Shown here: positions 36,571 to 46,460 of the stretch, piece after piece | Layout: each line of letters starts with the position of its first letter | Position numbering within the stretch: the first letter of the stretch is position 1 | DNA from: Streptococcus taonis | GTDB taxonomy: Bacteria > Bacillota > Bacilli > Lactobacillales > Streptococcaceae | Direction: 5' to 3' | Length of the DNA stretch: 59,277 nt | NCBI RefSeq assembly: GCF_029948085.1 | Contig: NZ_JARZZP010000001.1 | Span: forward strand, 1,116-60,392 | Translations under genes and position numbers: made by a program | The notes under the pieces: generated by a model | Database searches by the model: none | What the model was told of the DNA's origin: nothing | Seen by the model: the letters and a program-made list of their open reading frames with translations, nothing else

Positions 36571-37320
36571 ATGTTTTATACTTATCTTCGTGGGCTGGTT
36601 ATGTTGATTCTCTGGTCTATCAACGGTAATGCTCATTATCATAATACGGATAAAATTCCGAGTCAAGATGAAAACTATATTCTAGTTGCGCCCCATCGTA
36701 CTTGGTGGGATCCTGTCTACATGGCATTTGCGACCAAACCGAAACAGTTTGTTTTTATGGCTAAAAAGGAACTGTTCTCTAATCGAATCTTTGGTTGGTG
36801 GATTCGTATGTGTGGTGCCTTTCCTATTGATCGGGAGAATCCTAGCGCTTCGGCTATCAAATACCCTATCAATGTTCTTAAAAAGAGCGACCGATCTCTC
36901 ATCATGTTCCCAAGTGGCAGTCGTCATTCCAACGATGTTAAAGGTGGTGTTGCTCTCATCGCTAAAATGGCAAAAGTACGTATCATGCCAGTTACCTACA
37001 CTGGTCCAATGACCTTAAAAGGGCTCATTAGTCGTGAACGTGTCGACATGAACTTTGGAAATCCTATTGATATTTCTGACATCAAAAAAATGAATGATGA
37101 AGGTATTGAGATGGTTGCAGACCGCATCCAATCTGAATTCCAACGTTTAGATGAGGAAACGAAACAATGGCACAATGATAAGAAACCAAATCCACTTTGG
37201 TGGTTTATCCGTATCCCTGCCCTTATTCTAGCTATTATCGTAGCTGTTATCACCATCATTTTTAGCTTTATCGCAAGCTTTATCTGGAATCCAGACAAAA
37301 TAAAAGAAAAATTAGGCTAA
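36571..37320 (+). CDS. plsC: 1-acyl-sn-glycerol-3-phosphate acyltransferase
   Basis: 249 aa. Acylates lysophosphatidic acid to phosphatidic acid at the membrane. Acyltransferase blocks: APHRTWWDPVYMAF (HX4D), AFPIDRENPSASAI, IMFPSGSRHSND (FPxGxR) and IMPVTYTGP. One N-terminal hydrophobic segment and a C-terminal helix IPALILAIIVAVITIIFSFI near 215-235. The start is ATG 36571 with GAAGGAG; the longer frame to 36529 runs through the promoter. Confidence 0.95.
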   Translation: MFYTYLRGLVMLILWSINGNAHYHNTDKIPSQDENYILVAPHRTWWDPVYMAFATKPKQFVFMAKKELFSNRIFGWWIRMCGAFPIDRENPSASAIKYPINVLKKSDRSLIMFPSGSRHSNDVKGGVALIAKMAKVRIMPVTYTGPMTLKGLISRERVDMNFGNPIDISDIKKMNDEGIEMVADRIQSEFQRLDEETKQWHNDKKPNPLWWFIRIPALILAIIVAVITIIFSFIASFIWNPDKIKEKLG

Positions 37321-37330
37321 AGGAAACAGT

Positions 37331-37362
37331 GGCTTAGGAGCTATCTCCTTAAGCCTTTTTTT
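37331..37362 (+). terminator. Terminator of plsC
   Basis: GGCTTAGGAG/CTCCTTAAGCC stem around CTAT followed by TTTTTTT, 10 nt after the stop. Confidence 0.88.
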
Positions 37363-37400
37363 GAGCGGAAATCCGATTATTTTTTAAAGAAAATAACGTA

Positions 37401-37429
37401 TTGACAAAGATTTGAAACTATAGTATACT
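37401..37429 (+). promoter_or_regulatory. tRNA-Thr promoter
   Basis: Consensus TTGACA (37401-37406), 17-nt spacer, TATACT (37424-37429). The tRNA starts 11 nt downstream. Confidence 0.85.
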
Positions 37430-37439
37430 TTTTAAGTAA

Positions 37440-37512
37440 GCTGATTTAGCTCAGTAGGCAGAGCGCATCCATGGTAAGGATGAGGTCGCCGGTTCGATCC
37501 CGGCAATTAGCA
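37440..37512 (+). tRNA. tRNA-Thr (anticodon GGT)
   Basis: 73 nt. The 7-bp acceptor stem GCTGATT/AATTAGC has one G-T pair. D arm contains AGCTCAGTAGGCAGAGC. The anticodon stem CATCC/GGATG holds loop ATGGTAA, giving anticodon GGT for ACC/ACT. T arm is GCCGG/CCGGC with TTCGATC. The discriminator base is A and no CCA is encoded. It is transcribed alone from its own consensus promoter and ends at the hairpin just downstream. Confidence 0.97.
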
Positions 37513-37521
37513 TTGTTGATC

Positions 37522-37547
37522 AGTTCCTTGGTATAGGAACTTTTTTT
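37522..37547 (+). terminator. Terminator of tRNA-Thr
   Basis: AGTTCC/GGAACT stem around a short loop followed by seven T residues. Confidence 0.8.
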
Positions 37548-37548
37548 A

Positions 37549-37577
37549 TTGACATTTTATTGACCTTATAGTAAAAT
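37549..37577 (+). promoter_or_regulatory. Promoter of the structured RNA
   Basis: TTGACA (37549-37554), 17-nt spacer, TAAAAT (37572-37577), immediately after the tRNA terminator. Predicted start near 37584. Confidence 0.8.
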
Positions 37578-37583
37578 AAAACT

Positions 37584-37730
37584 TGCGATGAGTCGATATG
37601 TAGCGAGAGCTACTATTGAGCAAAGGAGGTCATAACGCAGGAGCGGACCTTGAGAAATTGTGTGAACCAATTTCTCACATGGAGATGCCTCTCAAGCTTT
37701 CTGGTTTTTCCAGAGAGCTTTTTTTTATTT
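37584..37730 (+). ncRNA. Candidate structured small RNA or orphan cis-element, family unknown
   Basis: About 145 nt between the promoter and an intrinsic terminator. Visible helices: GTAGC/GCTAC with a GAGA loop (37601-37614 region), AGGTC/GACCT closing an internal loop, a perfect GAGAAATTG/CAATTTCTC hairpin, and the final AAGCTTTCTGG/CCAGAGAGCTT terminator stem with TTTTTTT. No credible ORF: the only open frame lacks a start in context and runs past the terminator. The next gene downstream is on the opposite strand, so it is not acting as a leader here. It could be a trans-acting sRNA, or a riboswitch left behind after loss of its gene. The 37731-37967 interval holds nothing I recognise. Confidence 0.7.
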
Positions 37731-37967
37731 TCCTAAACACTATTAAATACTATCTTTTAGCAATTCTTTCTGTTCAAATAGCAATAAGCTCAAGCAACAA
37801 TCAAACACTGATAGACTTATTATCCAAAAAATCCTAGCTAGATTTAGACAAAAAGATACTAAGATGACCAATGAAATCTCTAATTACAGCAAAAGTTACA
37901 GGGCAAACTGTAGTTTATACCTTAGCATTGAAAGGAAAATGATATATTTTGCCCCTCGTCACAAAAA

Positions 37968-38016
37968 AAGACCTATCACACAAGCTAGAAAGCTTGATAT
38001 GATAGGCTTTTTAATA
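37968..38016 (-). terminator. Terminator of pyk
   Basis: AAAGCCTATCA paired with TGATAGGTCTTT, enclosing an inner AAGCT/AGCTT stem, followed by TTTT on the minus strand, just after the pyk stop. Confidence 0.85.
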
Positions 38017-38021
38017 TTAGA

Positions 38022-39527
38022 TTAACGTACAGTGCGGATACGCATTGTGTTAGTACGAACTGCTTCACCAAGTGGCACACCTGCAACGATAACGATATCG
38101 TCACCAGATTGTACAAGACCTGCTTCAACTGCTTTACGTTCTGCAATTTCAAACATGTCATCAGTTGATGATGGAGCTTCTGTCAACATTGGGATAACAC
38201 CCCAGTTCAACATCAATCCACGTTCTGTCAATTCGTCAAATGTCAATGCCAAGATATCAGCATTTGGACGATATTTAGAGATCAAACGTGCTGTGTGACC
38301 AGTCTTAGTAAGAGTTACAACCAATTTGATGTCCATTGAGTTTGTAGCGTCTTTAACTGCTGAAGCCATAACTTCTGTCTTAGAGTTACGTTCAAATGAA
38401 TCTGAGTTCAAACGTCCGTATTCGTTAAGAAGAGTTTGAGCGTTCTTATCGATAGTTGCCATTGTACGAACAGACTCAAGTGGGTATTTACCATTTGCTG
38501 ACTCACCTGAAAGCATTGTAGCATCAGTTCCGTCGATAACAGCGTTGAATACGTCTGATACTTCTGAACGAGTTGCACGTGGTTTTTCAGTCATTGTTTC
38601 AAGCATGTTTGTTGCAGTGATAACAACTTTACCAGCAGCGTTCACTTTAGTGATGATCATTTTTTGGTAAACTGGAACCATTTCAAATGGTACTTCGATA
38701 CCCATGTCACCACGAGCGATCATGATACCGTCAGCAGCTTCAATGATTTCGTCCAAGTTATCGATACCTTGTTGGTTTTCGATTTTAGCGAACAATTGAA
38801 CGTGACCGTTACCAGTTTCTTCACAGATTGCACGAACTTCGTTAACGTCTTTTGCAGTACGTACGAATGAGATCGCGATGAAGTTGATACCTTGTTCAAG
38901 ACCGAAGCGGATATCAGCGTTATCACGTTCAGCAAGAGCTGGGAAAGGAATTTTAGTGTTAGGGATGTTTACACCTTTTTGTTTAGCGATAACACCGTCG
39001 TTTTCAACTTCAACGACAAATTCACGAGTTGCATCGTCTTTTTCTACAACACGAAGACCAAGTTTACCATCGTCAACCAATACTTGGCGACCAACTTCAA
39101 CGTCATCATAGATGTCAAGAGCTCCAGCAACGTTCAAAGCAATCACTTCACGAGTTGATTTGATACCTTGTTTAGTTGCAACACGGATTTTTTCACCAGT
39201 TTTGTATGAGTACTCTTTAGCTTCACCTTCGAACAATTCAGTACGGATTTCTGGTCCTTTAGTATCAAGAAGGAAACCAACTTTTTTACCTGCAAGTTTT
39301 TCTGCAAGTTTAACAGTTGCCATACGGTCACCTTGTTCTTGGTGGTCACCGTGTGAGAAGTTGAAACGGAAAGTGTTAGCTCCTGCTTCAATCAATTGAG
39401 CAATGTTTTTAGCTGAAGCTTCAACGTCAAGTTTTTCACCCCAGTATCCGTCTTCACCGAATTTTTTACCACCACGGATTTCTACCGCAGGACCCAAAGT
39501 TGCAACGATTTTTACACGTTTGTTCAT
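38022..39527 (-). CDS. pyk: Pyruvate kinase
   Basis: 501 aa. Last ATP-yielding step of glycolysis. Motifs: the active-site block IMIARGDMGIEVPFEMVPVY near residue 270, TATNMLETM, and MLSGESANGKYPLESV near 345; the C-terminal allosteric domain is complete. AAGGAG lies upstream of the ATG. It follows pfkA by 66 nt on the same strand, the standard streptococcal pfkA-pyk operon. Codon usage looks strongly biased, as expected for an abundant enzyme. Confidence 0.98.
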   Translation of the reverse strand: MNKRVKIVATLGPAVEIRGGKKFGEDGYWGEKLDVEASAKNIAQLIEAGANTFRFNFSHGDHQEQGDRMATVKLAEKLAGKKVGFLLDTKGPEIRTELFEGEAKEYSYKTGEKIRVATKQGIKSTREVIALNVAGALDIYDDVEVGRQVLVDDGKLGLRVVEKDDATREFVVEVENDGVIAKQKGVNIPNTKIPFPALAERDNADIRFGLEQGINFIAISFVRTAKDVNEVRAICEETGNGHVQLFAKIENQQGIDNLDEIIEAADGIMIARGDMGIEVPFEMVPVYQKMIITKVNAAGKVVITATNMLETMTEKPRATRSEVSDVFNAVIDGTDATMLSGESANGKYPLESVRTMATIDKNAQTLLNEYGRLNSDSFERNSKTEVMASAVKDATNSMDIKLVVTLTKTGHTARLISKYRPNADILALTFDELTERGLMLNWGVIPMLTEAPSSTDDMFEIAERKAVEAGLVQSGDDIVIVAGVPLGEAVRTNTMRIRTVR

Positions 39528-39593
39528 GATTTTTGTGACTCCTTTATATAATTTGACCTTTTATGGTCATTTTACCAGTTTAGTTAAAGTTGA

Positions 39594-40622
<1,029 letters not shown>

Positions 40623-40637
40623 TTAACATTCTAACTG

Positions 40638-40646
40638 ATTATACCA
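40638..40646 (-). promoter_or_regulatory. Extended -10 of the pfkA-pyk operon
   Basis: TGGTATAAT on the minus strand (hexamer 40638-40643), 36 nt before the pfkA ATG. No good -35 or clear cre site was seen in the short upstream gap. Confidence 0.6.
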
Positions 40647-40682
40647 TAATTAAAGTTAAAATTCTTTTATTTTCATTGATTT

Positions 40683-43600
40683 TTAACGATAAATCGTTTT
40701 CATAGTTATTTGACTCAAAGATTCCTGCAAACTAACATCTTTTGCAACAAAATAACCCGGCAACAGAACATTTTTTTGTTCATTTTCGTAGCGTATAATG
40801 ACTGGAATTTGTCCCTTGTATTGTTCTAAAATATGATAAATTTCAGAATCATGTTCATGATCAGCAGCCTGAATCCAAAATCGTTCACTCACTGCTTCTT
40901 TTAGATTATTTAACACTAACTGAAGGCGACCGTCTCTTGCCTGCACTTTTCCATTTAGGTAGTAAAATCTTCCTTCATGTAAGAGATTGTTAAATTGGCG
41001 ATACTGATCAGAAAAAACTGTGACTTCAAGCTTCGTTTTACTATCACTAACTTTCAGAAAAGCCATGTTTTCACCTTTTTTAGTACGAATGACACGAATG
41101 GATTCTATCTCAACGAGTACTGTAGCTGTCTGTCCTTCAGATAGTTCAGACAAACTCACAATTGGATAGAGGGGATTCTTTGCTAAAATCAGTAAGGGAT
41201 GCGGACTGATACCGACTCCAAGCCACTCCTGTTCCTTACGAAACTTTTCGACTTGCGTAAAATCCTCACTCTCAAGCCAATTGTAGCTATTATCTGCAAA
41301 TAAACTACCCAATTCTTCCACAAAAATAAACAAAGTAGGTAAATTGGATAAGATTTTTTGGCGATTTTTTTCAAAACTATCAAATAAACCAATCTCGACT
41401 AGGGGAGTTAAAAGACTCAACTTCTGATAATTTTTAGGCAAGCGAGTGACAAAATCTTCGACACTGCTAAAAGGACGATTCTCTAAAATCCAATAGGCAA
41501 AATCTCGAGGCATCCCCTTGATACTCTTAAGCCCCAAGTAAATAGTCTTGTCTGTCAATTTATCCAGATACGGAATTGTATTGATAGAGAGTGGTGTCAG
41601 TTCAAAGCCCATTTCAAGCGCATCGAGAATATAATCTCCACTGGCATAGTTGAGCATGACTTGATAAAAGATTTCTGGGTAATGTGTTTTAAAGTAAGCA
41701 AGCTGGAAGGCTAAAGCCGCATAAGCATAAGCATGCGATCGGTTGAAACCATAACCAGCAAATTTTTCCATGACAGCAAAAACCTGCTGAGCCTGTTCTT
41801 TACTATGCCCTTTTTCGAGTGCTCCTTGGATGAAACTTTCCTCCATTCGGTGCATCTCAGCTGCGTTCTTTTTCCCCATGGCACGACGTAAAATGTCGGC
41901 CTTCCCAAGGCTGAAACCAGCGTAACGCTGTGCCACTTGCATCACCTGTTCTTGGTAAAGCATAATGCCATAAGTTGGAGCCAGAATATCTTCCAAAACT
42001 GGGTCCAGAACTGTTACCTTTTCTTTACCATGTTTTCGAGCCACAAAGTTGTCGATATAGTCACTCGCTCCAGGTCTGTTGAGGGAAGTCGTTGCCACTA
42101 CTTCTTCAAATCTTTCTGGTTTCACGCGCTTTAATAAGCGAATAGCACCAGGTTGTTCAAATTGAAAGATTCCCTTGGTCTTCCCAGCTGCAAAGAGGGC
42201 TAAAGTTTCTTTATCCTCAAGGTCTATATCCTCAATCCTTAGCTGAATTCCTTGAGTTTCATATAAGAGCTCCTGCATTTTTTGAGCGAAGGTTAGGTTT
42301 CGAAGACCCAAGAAGTCCATCTTGAGCAAGCCGTTTCCTTCAACTCCATGAGCATCATACTGGGTAATGAGCATATCCTCACCATACTTAAGAGGAATAT
42401 AGTCCGTTAGATTTTTATCACTAATCACGACACCAGCAGCATGGATAGAAGTCTGTCGAGGATAGCCTTCTATCTTTTTGGCAATTTCAAAAGCCTTTTG
42501 GTACTCAATCCTGCTTTGAATCAGTTGTCTAAATCCTAGATTGCCTTCATAGGCGGTTGTCAAGGTATCTTTGAAACCAATTTTCTTGGTTATGGATGTC
42601 AACTCGTACTCGGGAACACCATACCGTTTAAAAACATCTCGGATAGCCTGTTTGGCACCAAAAGTCGAGTAGGTGACTATTTGAGCAGCGTGAATACTAC
42701 CATAACGGTCACGAACATAACGGATAAATTCAGGACGATAGATATCAGGAATATCAATATCGATATCAGGCATGGTATAGCGTTCACGATTTAAAAAGCG
42801 CTCAAAGATGAGATTCTTAGCCACAGGGTCAATACCAGTGATATCTAGAGCATAGGCCACTAGACTTCCAACTGCAGATCCACGTCCCATACCCATATAA
42901 TATCCTTGAGAACGACCAAAACGTAAGAGATCCCAGACAACTAAGAAGTAGTCATCGAATCCCATGTCATGAATCACAGATAGTTCTTCTTCCAAACGAG
43001 CCTGATAAACTGAATCTAGTAAGCCTTTCTGTTCCAAGCCCTTAATAGCTCTTTCGCGCAACTCTTCAACAGCAGGACGCTCTGGATTGAAGCGTGGAAG
43101 CTTGAGACTACTATCAATCTCATAAGTAGTTGCTCCAATCAGTTCAGATAGATTGTCTAAAGCTTTTGGAAACTTTTCTACAAAAAATTGTTCAAGACGG
43201 TCAGCAGGTAAAAACAAGCCTTGTTGCGATTGAACATCTACCTCTCGCAAGGTCACATTTTCCTTAATCGCCTTGAGCATTTGAAGCGTTTCTAAATCCT
43301 CAGATTCGAAGGAATTAACACGATAAAGTGGGAGAATGGAGTGAGAAAAATTCGACTGAGGTGTATCTGGATACACTCCGATATAATAGTCATGCCCTAA
43401 GTCCAAGGAATCAATTGCAGAATAATAGGGAACAATAACACAAATATCTTCTAGATAGGGAGAAAAATCAGTCCATTCCTTTTTACCTGTCATTTTTAGA
43501 GTCGAAATCTTCATGAGATTTCGATAGCCATGATTTGACAAGGCTAAAAATCGAAGGTTGACGAGTTCCTCCTTATGATGAACAGTCACCTCAAGACCTA

Positions 43601-43784
43601 ATAAGGGCTGAATCCCCTGTTTTTGGCACTCTTTGATAAAATAATAAGCCCCATAGAGATTGTCAATATCCATGATTCCAAGTGCTGAGTAGCCGTATGC
43701 TTTCCCTTGGTCAACATACTTCTGAATGGAAATCATACTCTCCATGAAACTATAAACCGTTTTTGTATCAAGTTGTGCAATCAC
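40683..43784 (-). CDS. dnaE: DNA polymerase III subunit alpha (DnaE type)
   Basis: 1033 aa. Replicative polymerase of the DnaE class, which in Firmicutes works beside PolC and extends primers on the lagging strand. Domains: N-terminal PHP (1 to about 220), polymerase core with the catalytic acidic motif MPDIDIDIPDIYRPEF near 345, and a C-terminal OB-fold near 880-950 (LVEIESIRVIRTKKGENMAF). It starts with GTG at 43784, behind GGGAGG. It lacks a proofreading exonuclease domain, as expected for DnaE. Confidence 0.96.
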   Translation of the reverse strand: MIAQLDTKTVYSFMESMISIQKYVDQGKAYGYSALGIMDIDNLYGAYYFIKECQKQGIQPLLGLEVTVHHKEELVNLRFLALSNHGYRNLMKISTLKMTGKKEWTDFSPYLEDICVIVPYYSAIDSLDLGHDYYIGVYPDTPQSNFSHSILPLYRVNSFESEDLETLQMLKAIKENVTLREVDVQSQQGLFLPADRLEQFFVEKFPKALDNLSELIGATTYEIDSSLKLPRFNPERPAVEELRERAIKGLEQKGLLDSVYQARLEEELSVIHDMGFDDYFLVVWDLLRFGRSQGYYMGMGRGSAVGSLVAYALDITGIDPVAKNLIFERFLNRERYTMPDIDIDIPDIYRPEFIRYVRDRYGSIHAAQIVTYSTFGAKQAIRDVFKRYGVPEYELTSITKKIGFKDTLTTAYEGNLGFRQLIQSRIEYQKAFEIAKKIEGYPRQTSIHAAGVVISDKNLTDYIPLKYGEDMLITQYDAHGVEGNGLLKMDFLGLRNLTFAQKMQELLYETQGIQLRIEDIDLEDKETLALFAAGKTKGIFQFEQPGAIRLLKRVKPERFEEVVATTSLNRPGASDYIDNFVARKHGKEKVTVLDPVLEDILAPTYGIMLYQEQVMQVAQRYAGFSLGKADILRRAMGKKNAAEMHRMEESFIQGALEKGHSKEQAQQVFAVMEKFAGYGFNRSHAYAYAALAFQLAYFKTHYPEIFYQVMLNYASGDYILDALEMGFELTPLSINTIPYLDKLTDKTIYLGLKSIKGMPRDFAYWILENRPFSSVEDFVTRLPKNYQKLSLLTPLVEIGLFDSFEKNRQKILSNLPTLFIFVEELGSLFADNSYNWLESEDFTQVEKFRKEQEWLGVGISPHPLLILAKNPLYPIVSLSELSEGQTATVLVEIESIRVIRTKKGENMAFLKVSDSKTKLEVTVFSDQYRQFNNLLHEGRFYYLNGKVQARDGRLQLVLNNLKEAVSERFWIQAADHEHDSEIYHILEQYKGQIPVIIRYENEQKNVLLPGYFVAKDVSLQESLSQITMKTIYR

Positions 43785-43810
43785 TCGCTATCACCTCCCT
43801 TTTTCTTCTT

Positions 43811-43819
43811 ATATTATAC
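43811..43819 (-). promoter_or_regulatory. Extended -10 of dnaE
   Basis: TGGTATAAT on the minus strand (hexamer 43811-43816), 26 nt before the GTG start, with TTGTTT about 18 nt upstream. Confidence 0.6.
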
Positions 43820-43865
43820 CATTTTAGAAAATAGAAAAACAATTTCTTTCTTCCCTTGTAGAAAA

Positions 43866-43894
43866 AGAACCACAGCTGAATTAACTGTGATTCT
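43866..43894 (-). terminator. Terminator of the B3/B4-domain gene
   Basis: AGAATCACAG paired with CTGTGGTTCT around a 9-nt loop, followed on the minus strand by TTTTTC, 7 nt past the stop. Confidence 0.8.
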
Positions 43895-43900
43895 CACTTA

Positions 43901-44611
43901 TCATTCTATTTCCAAGATAGGATTTGTAGCTGTCAAGTGACTGATCTTGCCACTAACACCGAAATATTCCTCAATTTTAGTATGTAATTCTAGCATTGCT
44001 TCCCGAGCTCTTGATGCCTGTTCTTCATTGATAGCTTCAATGACTAAAACAGCATCTTTGGTTTCTTCTGTTAACATGGTTCTTTGGGCTTCACGCCAGT
44101 TTAAACACCGACAAACCGCACCTTGTTCATCAAAATAAATAATTTCATCGGCTAATGCAGAAGCATCACTTTCGGCCCCTAGTGGAAAGAAGGATTCATT
44201 CCCTTGAGCTCTTCCGAGACATAAGTCACCAACAATCTTAGCTAAATCCTCTCCCCCACAAGGAACAGCGTAAGAAAGTGAAACACTATTATAAATATCT
44301 ACCAAAGGATTTATTGGATTAAATTCTCTTCCTTGACTTACACGCTTTAATAAAGCTTCAATAGAAGAACGAGCACCTTTTTTGGTTTTGAATTTAGTGA
44401 ATGCCTGGCGCCATTCTTGAATCACTTCATTCTGAGTGAAATTTTCATCTGGTATAAAAATCCGAGCTTTTTTGATCCCTTCATCTAGTAAAGCTTTAAA
44501 ATATGGATCCTCATTCTCATCAATAGTATTGTTGAGACCTTTTACCACCAATACAGAGATTTGAGCATCTGGAAATAGTTGCCAAAAATCATCTTTTACA
44601 TGAACTTTCAT
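43901..44611 (-). CDS. B3/B4 (PheT-like tRNA-binding) domain protein
   Basis: 236 aa. The central part, GARSSIEALLKRVSQGREFNPINPLVDIYNSVSLSYAVPCGG, matches the B3/4 domain of phenylalanyl-tRNA synthetase beta subunit, which also occurs as a free-standing protein in Firmicutes and archaea. Free-standing members may edit mischarged tRNA, but this is not established for streptococci. Cytoplasmic, no signal. It is a single gene ending at a terminator before dnaE. Confidence 0.85.
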   Translation of the reverse strand: MKVHVKDDFWQLFPDAQISVLVVKGLNNTIDENEDPYFKALLDEGIKKARIFIPDENFTQNEVIQEWRQAFTKFKTKKGARSSIEALLKRVSQGREFNPINPLVDIYNSVSLSYAVPCGGEDLAKIVGDLCLGRAQGNESFFPLGAESDASALADEIIYFDEQGAVCRCLNWREAQRTMLTEETKDAVLVIEAINEEQASRAREAMLELHTKIEEYFGVSGKISHLTATNPILEIE

Positions 44612-44652
44612 GACCTTGACGCCATTCTTTTTCTTTCATTCTACTACAAATT

Positions 44653-44681
44653 AAAAAAACGAGTAGCATACAAGCTACTCG
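44653..44681 (-). terminator. Terminator of gloA
   Basis: CGAGTAGC/GCTACTCG stem with a TTGTAT loop followed by TTTTTTT on the minus strand, directly after the gloA stop. Confidence 0.88.
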
Positions 44682-44688
44682 ATAGGAA

Positions 44689-45075
44689 CTATAATGAATT
44701 TTCACGAATCACTTCTACCTTGTATCCATCTGGATCTTTGATAAAGTAATAGTTTGGTTGAGTCCCTGGAAGTCCATTAGGTGCTGTCACTTCATAGCCT
44801 TTGTCGCTATGTTCTTTATGAAGAGCCTCAAGATCAGGTGTGCTTAAGGCGATGTGAGCAAAACCGTCACCGACAACATATGGTCCGTGATCATAGTTAT
44901 AAGTCAACTCCAACTCATAATCATCACCTTCAAGTCCAAGATAAACAATAGTGAACGCATAGTCTGGAAAGTCTCTACGACGTAATTCCTTAAAACCAAA
45001 AGCATCTTGATAAAAAGCGATTGATTTTTCAAGATTTTCAACTCGCAAGCAAGTGTGTAGCATTTTAGAAGCCAT
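44689..45075 (-). CDS. gloA: Lactoylglutathione lyase (glyoxalase I family)
   Basis: 128 aa. VOC-fold metalloenzyme detoxifying methylglyoxal. Motifs: MLHTCLRVENLEKSIAFYQD at the N-terminus, LELTYNYDHGPYVVGDGFAH, and IKDPDGYKVEVIRE at the C-terminus with the metal-binding Glu. The start is ATG 45075 behind AAAGGAG; a longer frame from 45108 runs into the rplT terminator. It lies 57 nt downstream of rplT, beyond a terminator, so it may get some read-through. Confidence 0.94.
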   Translation of the reverse strand: MASKMLHTCLRVENLEKSIAFYQDAFGFKELRRRDFPDYAFTIVYLGLEGDDYELELTYNYDHGPYVVGDGFAHIALSTPDLEALHKEHSDKGYEVTAPNGLPGTQPNYYFIKDPDGYKVEVIRENSL

Positions 45076-45091
45076 TTTTTTCTCCTTTGTT

Positions 45092-45123
45092 AAAAAAGAC
45101 TGGGACAAACTTGCACCAGTCTT
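45092..45123 (-). terminator. Terminator of the infC-rpmI-rplT operon
   Basis: AAGACTGG/CCAGTCTT stem around GTGCAAGTTTGTC followed by TTTTAAC, 9 nt past the rplT stop. Confidence 0.75.
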
Positions 45124-45131
45124 ATGAATAA

Positions 45132-45491
45132 TTATTTACCAAGTTTTGCTTTAGCTGCATCTGCAAGAGCTGTGAAAGCTGCTGCATCGTTAACAGCCAA
45201 GTCAGCAAGCATTTTACGGTTAACTTCGATCTCAGCCAATTTCAAACCATGCATCAATTGTGAGTATGAAAGTCCGTTCAAACGAGCTGCCGCATTGATA
45301 CGTGTGATCCACAATTTACGGAAGTCACGTTTCTTTTGACGACGGTCACGGTATGCATAGTAGTAAGAGTTCATTACTTGTTCTTTTGCAGTACGGAACA
45401 AGATGTGTTTAGCTCCATAGTAACCTTTTGCTAATTTAAGAATACGTTTACGACGTTTGCGTGATACAACGCCACCTTTAACACGTGCCAT
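45132..45491 (-). CDS. rplT: 50S ribosomal protein L20
   Basis: 119 aa, the usual size. Basic N-terminus [20 protein letters not shown], the [18 protein letters not shown] segment, and a globular C-terminal half that binds 23S rRNA. L20 is essential for early 50S assembly and in Firmicutes represses its own operon by binding the infC leader. It is the last gene of infC-rpmI-rplT. Confidence 0.98.
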
Positions 45492-45542
45492 GTTTTATTT
45501 CCTCCAAATATTTCCTAGAATTGTTTACTTACAAATACGCGA

Positions 45543-45743
45543 TTATTTCAAGCGAGTAAGCATTGCCTTGATACGTTTGAAATCTCCTGAATGCACCATA
45601 GATGCTTTACGAAGATGACGACGTTGTTTTTTAGTTTTTCCGTGGAAACGGTGAGATGTGTAAGCACGGAAACGTTTAAGTCCACCAGAACCTGTACGTT
45701 TGAAACGTTTAGCTGATGCGCGGTGTGTTTTTTGTTTTGGCAT
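45543..45743 (-). CDS. rpmI: 50S ribosomal protein L35
   Basis: 66 aa, starting [20 protein letters not shown] with the family signature [21 protein letters not shown] small, very basic 50S protein. It lies between infC (32 nt) and rplT (51 nt) in the conserved translation operon; AAGGAG precedes the ATG. Confidence 0.98.
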   Translation of the reverse strand: MPKQKTHRASAKRFKRTGSGGLKRFRAYTSHRFHGKTKKQRRHLRKASMVHSGDFKRIKAMLTRLK

Positions 45744-45775
45744 GATTTTTTCTCCTTTATTTAACTTTCTGACAA

Positions 45776-46297
45776 TTATTTTTTGTCAGTTGCTGGCGCC
45801 AATTGCATGAACATTTGGCGTCCATCCATTTTAGCACGTTGTTCAATGATAGCAATATCTTGAGTTGCTTCAGCGAACTCGGCTAAAACTTTTGCACCAA
45901 TCTCTTTATGGGTGATCATACGCCCCTTAAAGCGAATAGATACCTTCACTTTGTTTCCTTTTTCAAGGAACTTGCGAGCATTGCGAAGTTTAGTTTCGAA
46001 ATCACCCTTGTCGATAACTGGGCTCAAACGAACTTCTTTCACGGTCACAACGCTTTGTTTTTTGCGTTGCTCTTTTTGTTTCTTCTGGTACTCAAATTTG
46101 AACTTACCGTAGTCCATAATTTTCGCAACAGGAGGTTTAGCTTGAGGTTGAATGAGAACCAAGTCCACATTAGCTTCGTCCGCAAGTGCTTGCGCTTCGC
46201 TTAGTGGTTTGATACCCAATTGCTCACCTTCAAGACCGATTAAGCGAACTTCGCGTACACGAATTTCATCATTGATGAATAAGTCTTGCTTTGCTAT
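45776..46297 (-). CDS. infC: Translation initiation factor IF-3, probable AUA start
   Basis: 173 aa if translation starts at the AUA at 46297, which lies 6 nt after GAGGTGA-type Shine-Dalgarno (AAAGAGGTG). The protein then reads as [20 protein letters not shown], matching the normal IF-3 N-terminus. A longer TTG-start version at 46333 (185 aa) would begin inside the U-tract of the leader terminator. IF-3 discriminates initiator tRNA and start codon, and non-AUG starts on infC give autoregulation in other bacteria. Family blocks [20 protein letters not shown] and [19 protein letters not shown] are intact. Confidence 0.93.
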   Translation of the reverse strand: MAKQDLFINDEIRVREVRLIGLEGEQLGIKPLSEAQALADEANVDLVLIQPQAKPPVAKIMDYGKFKFEYQKKQKEQRKKQSVVTVKEVRLSPVIDKGDFETKLRNARKFLEKGNKVKVSIRFKGRMITHKEIGAKVLAEFAEATQDIAIIEQRAKMDGRQMFMQLAPATDKK

Positions 46298-46454
46298 GGT
46301 TTTCACCTCTTTTTTTAATTTAGAGAAAAACAAGAGCGGACTTGCTAACGCAAACCCGCACTACATGATTGTATTTCATTTCTGAAATTTGATCCGTAGG
46401 GGCCAGACAACGTTAGTCGCAAGGCGAGAAGTTCTCACTTCTGCTTTTCTCAAC
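46298..46454 (-). promoter_or_regulatory. L20-type autoregulatory leader with terminator
   Basis: About 155 nt of 5' leader before infC. A terminator GCGGGTTTGC/GCAAGTCCGC with GTTA loop (46336-46359) followed by TTGTTTTT lies just before the infC ribosome site. Upstream it has structured GC-containing segments, including GAACTTCTCGCCTTGCGAC. This is the location and design of the Firmicutes L20 leader, in which L20 promotes premature termination. Confidence 0.75.
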
Positions 46455-46460
46455 TTTTAT

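Noticed and set aside
37584..37650. Hammerhead-like GATGAG and GAGA elements in the small RNA
   Set aside because: The conserved CTGATGA/GAAA core and three-way junction are not present.
37616..37837. 73-codon plus-strand frame inside the structured RNA region
   Set aside because: It starts without a suitable ribosome site, has atypical composition and reads through a strong terminator.
38664..39399. Multiple plus-strand frames over pyk
   Set aside because: The strong codon bias of pyk keeps the complementary frames open; none has translation signals.
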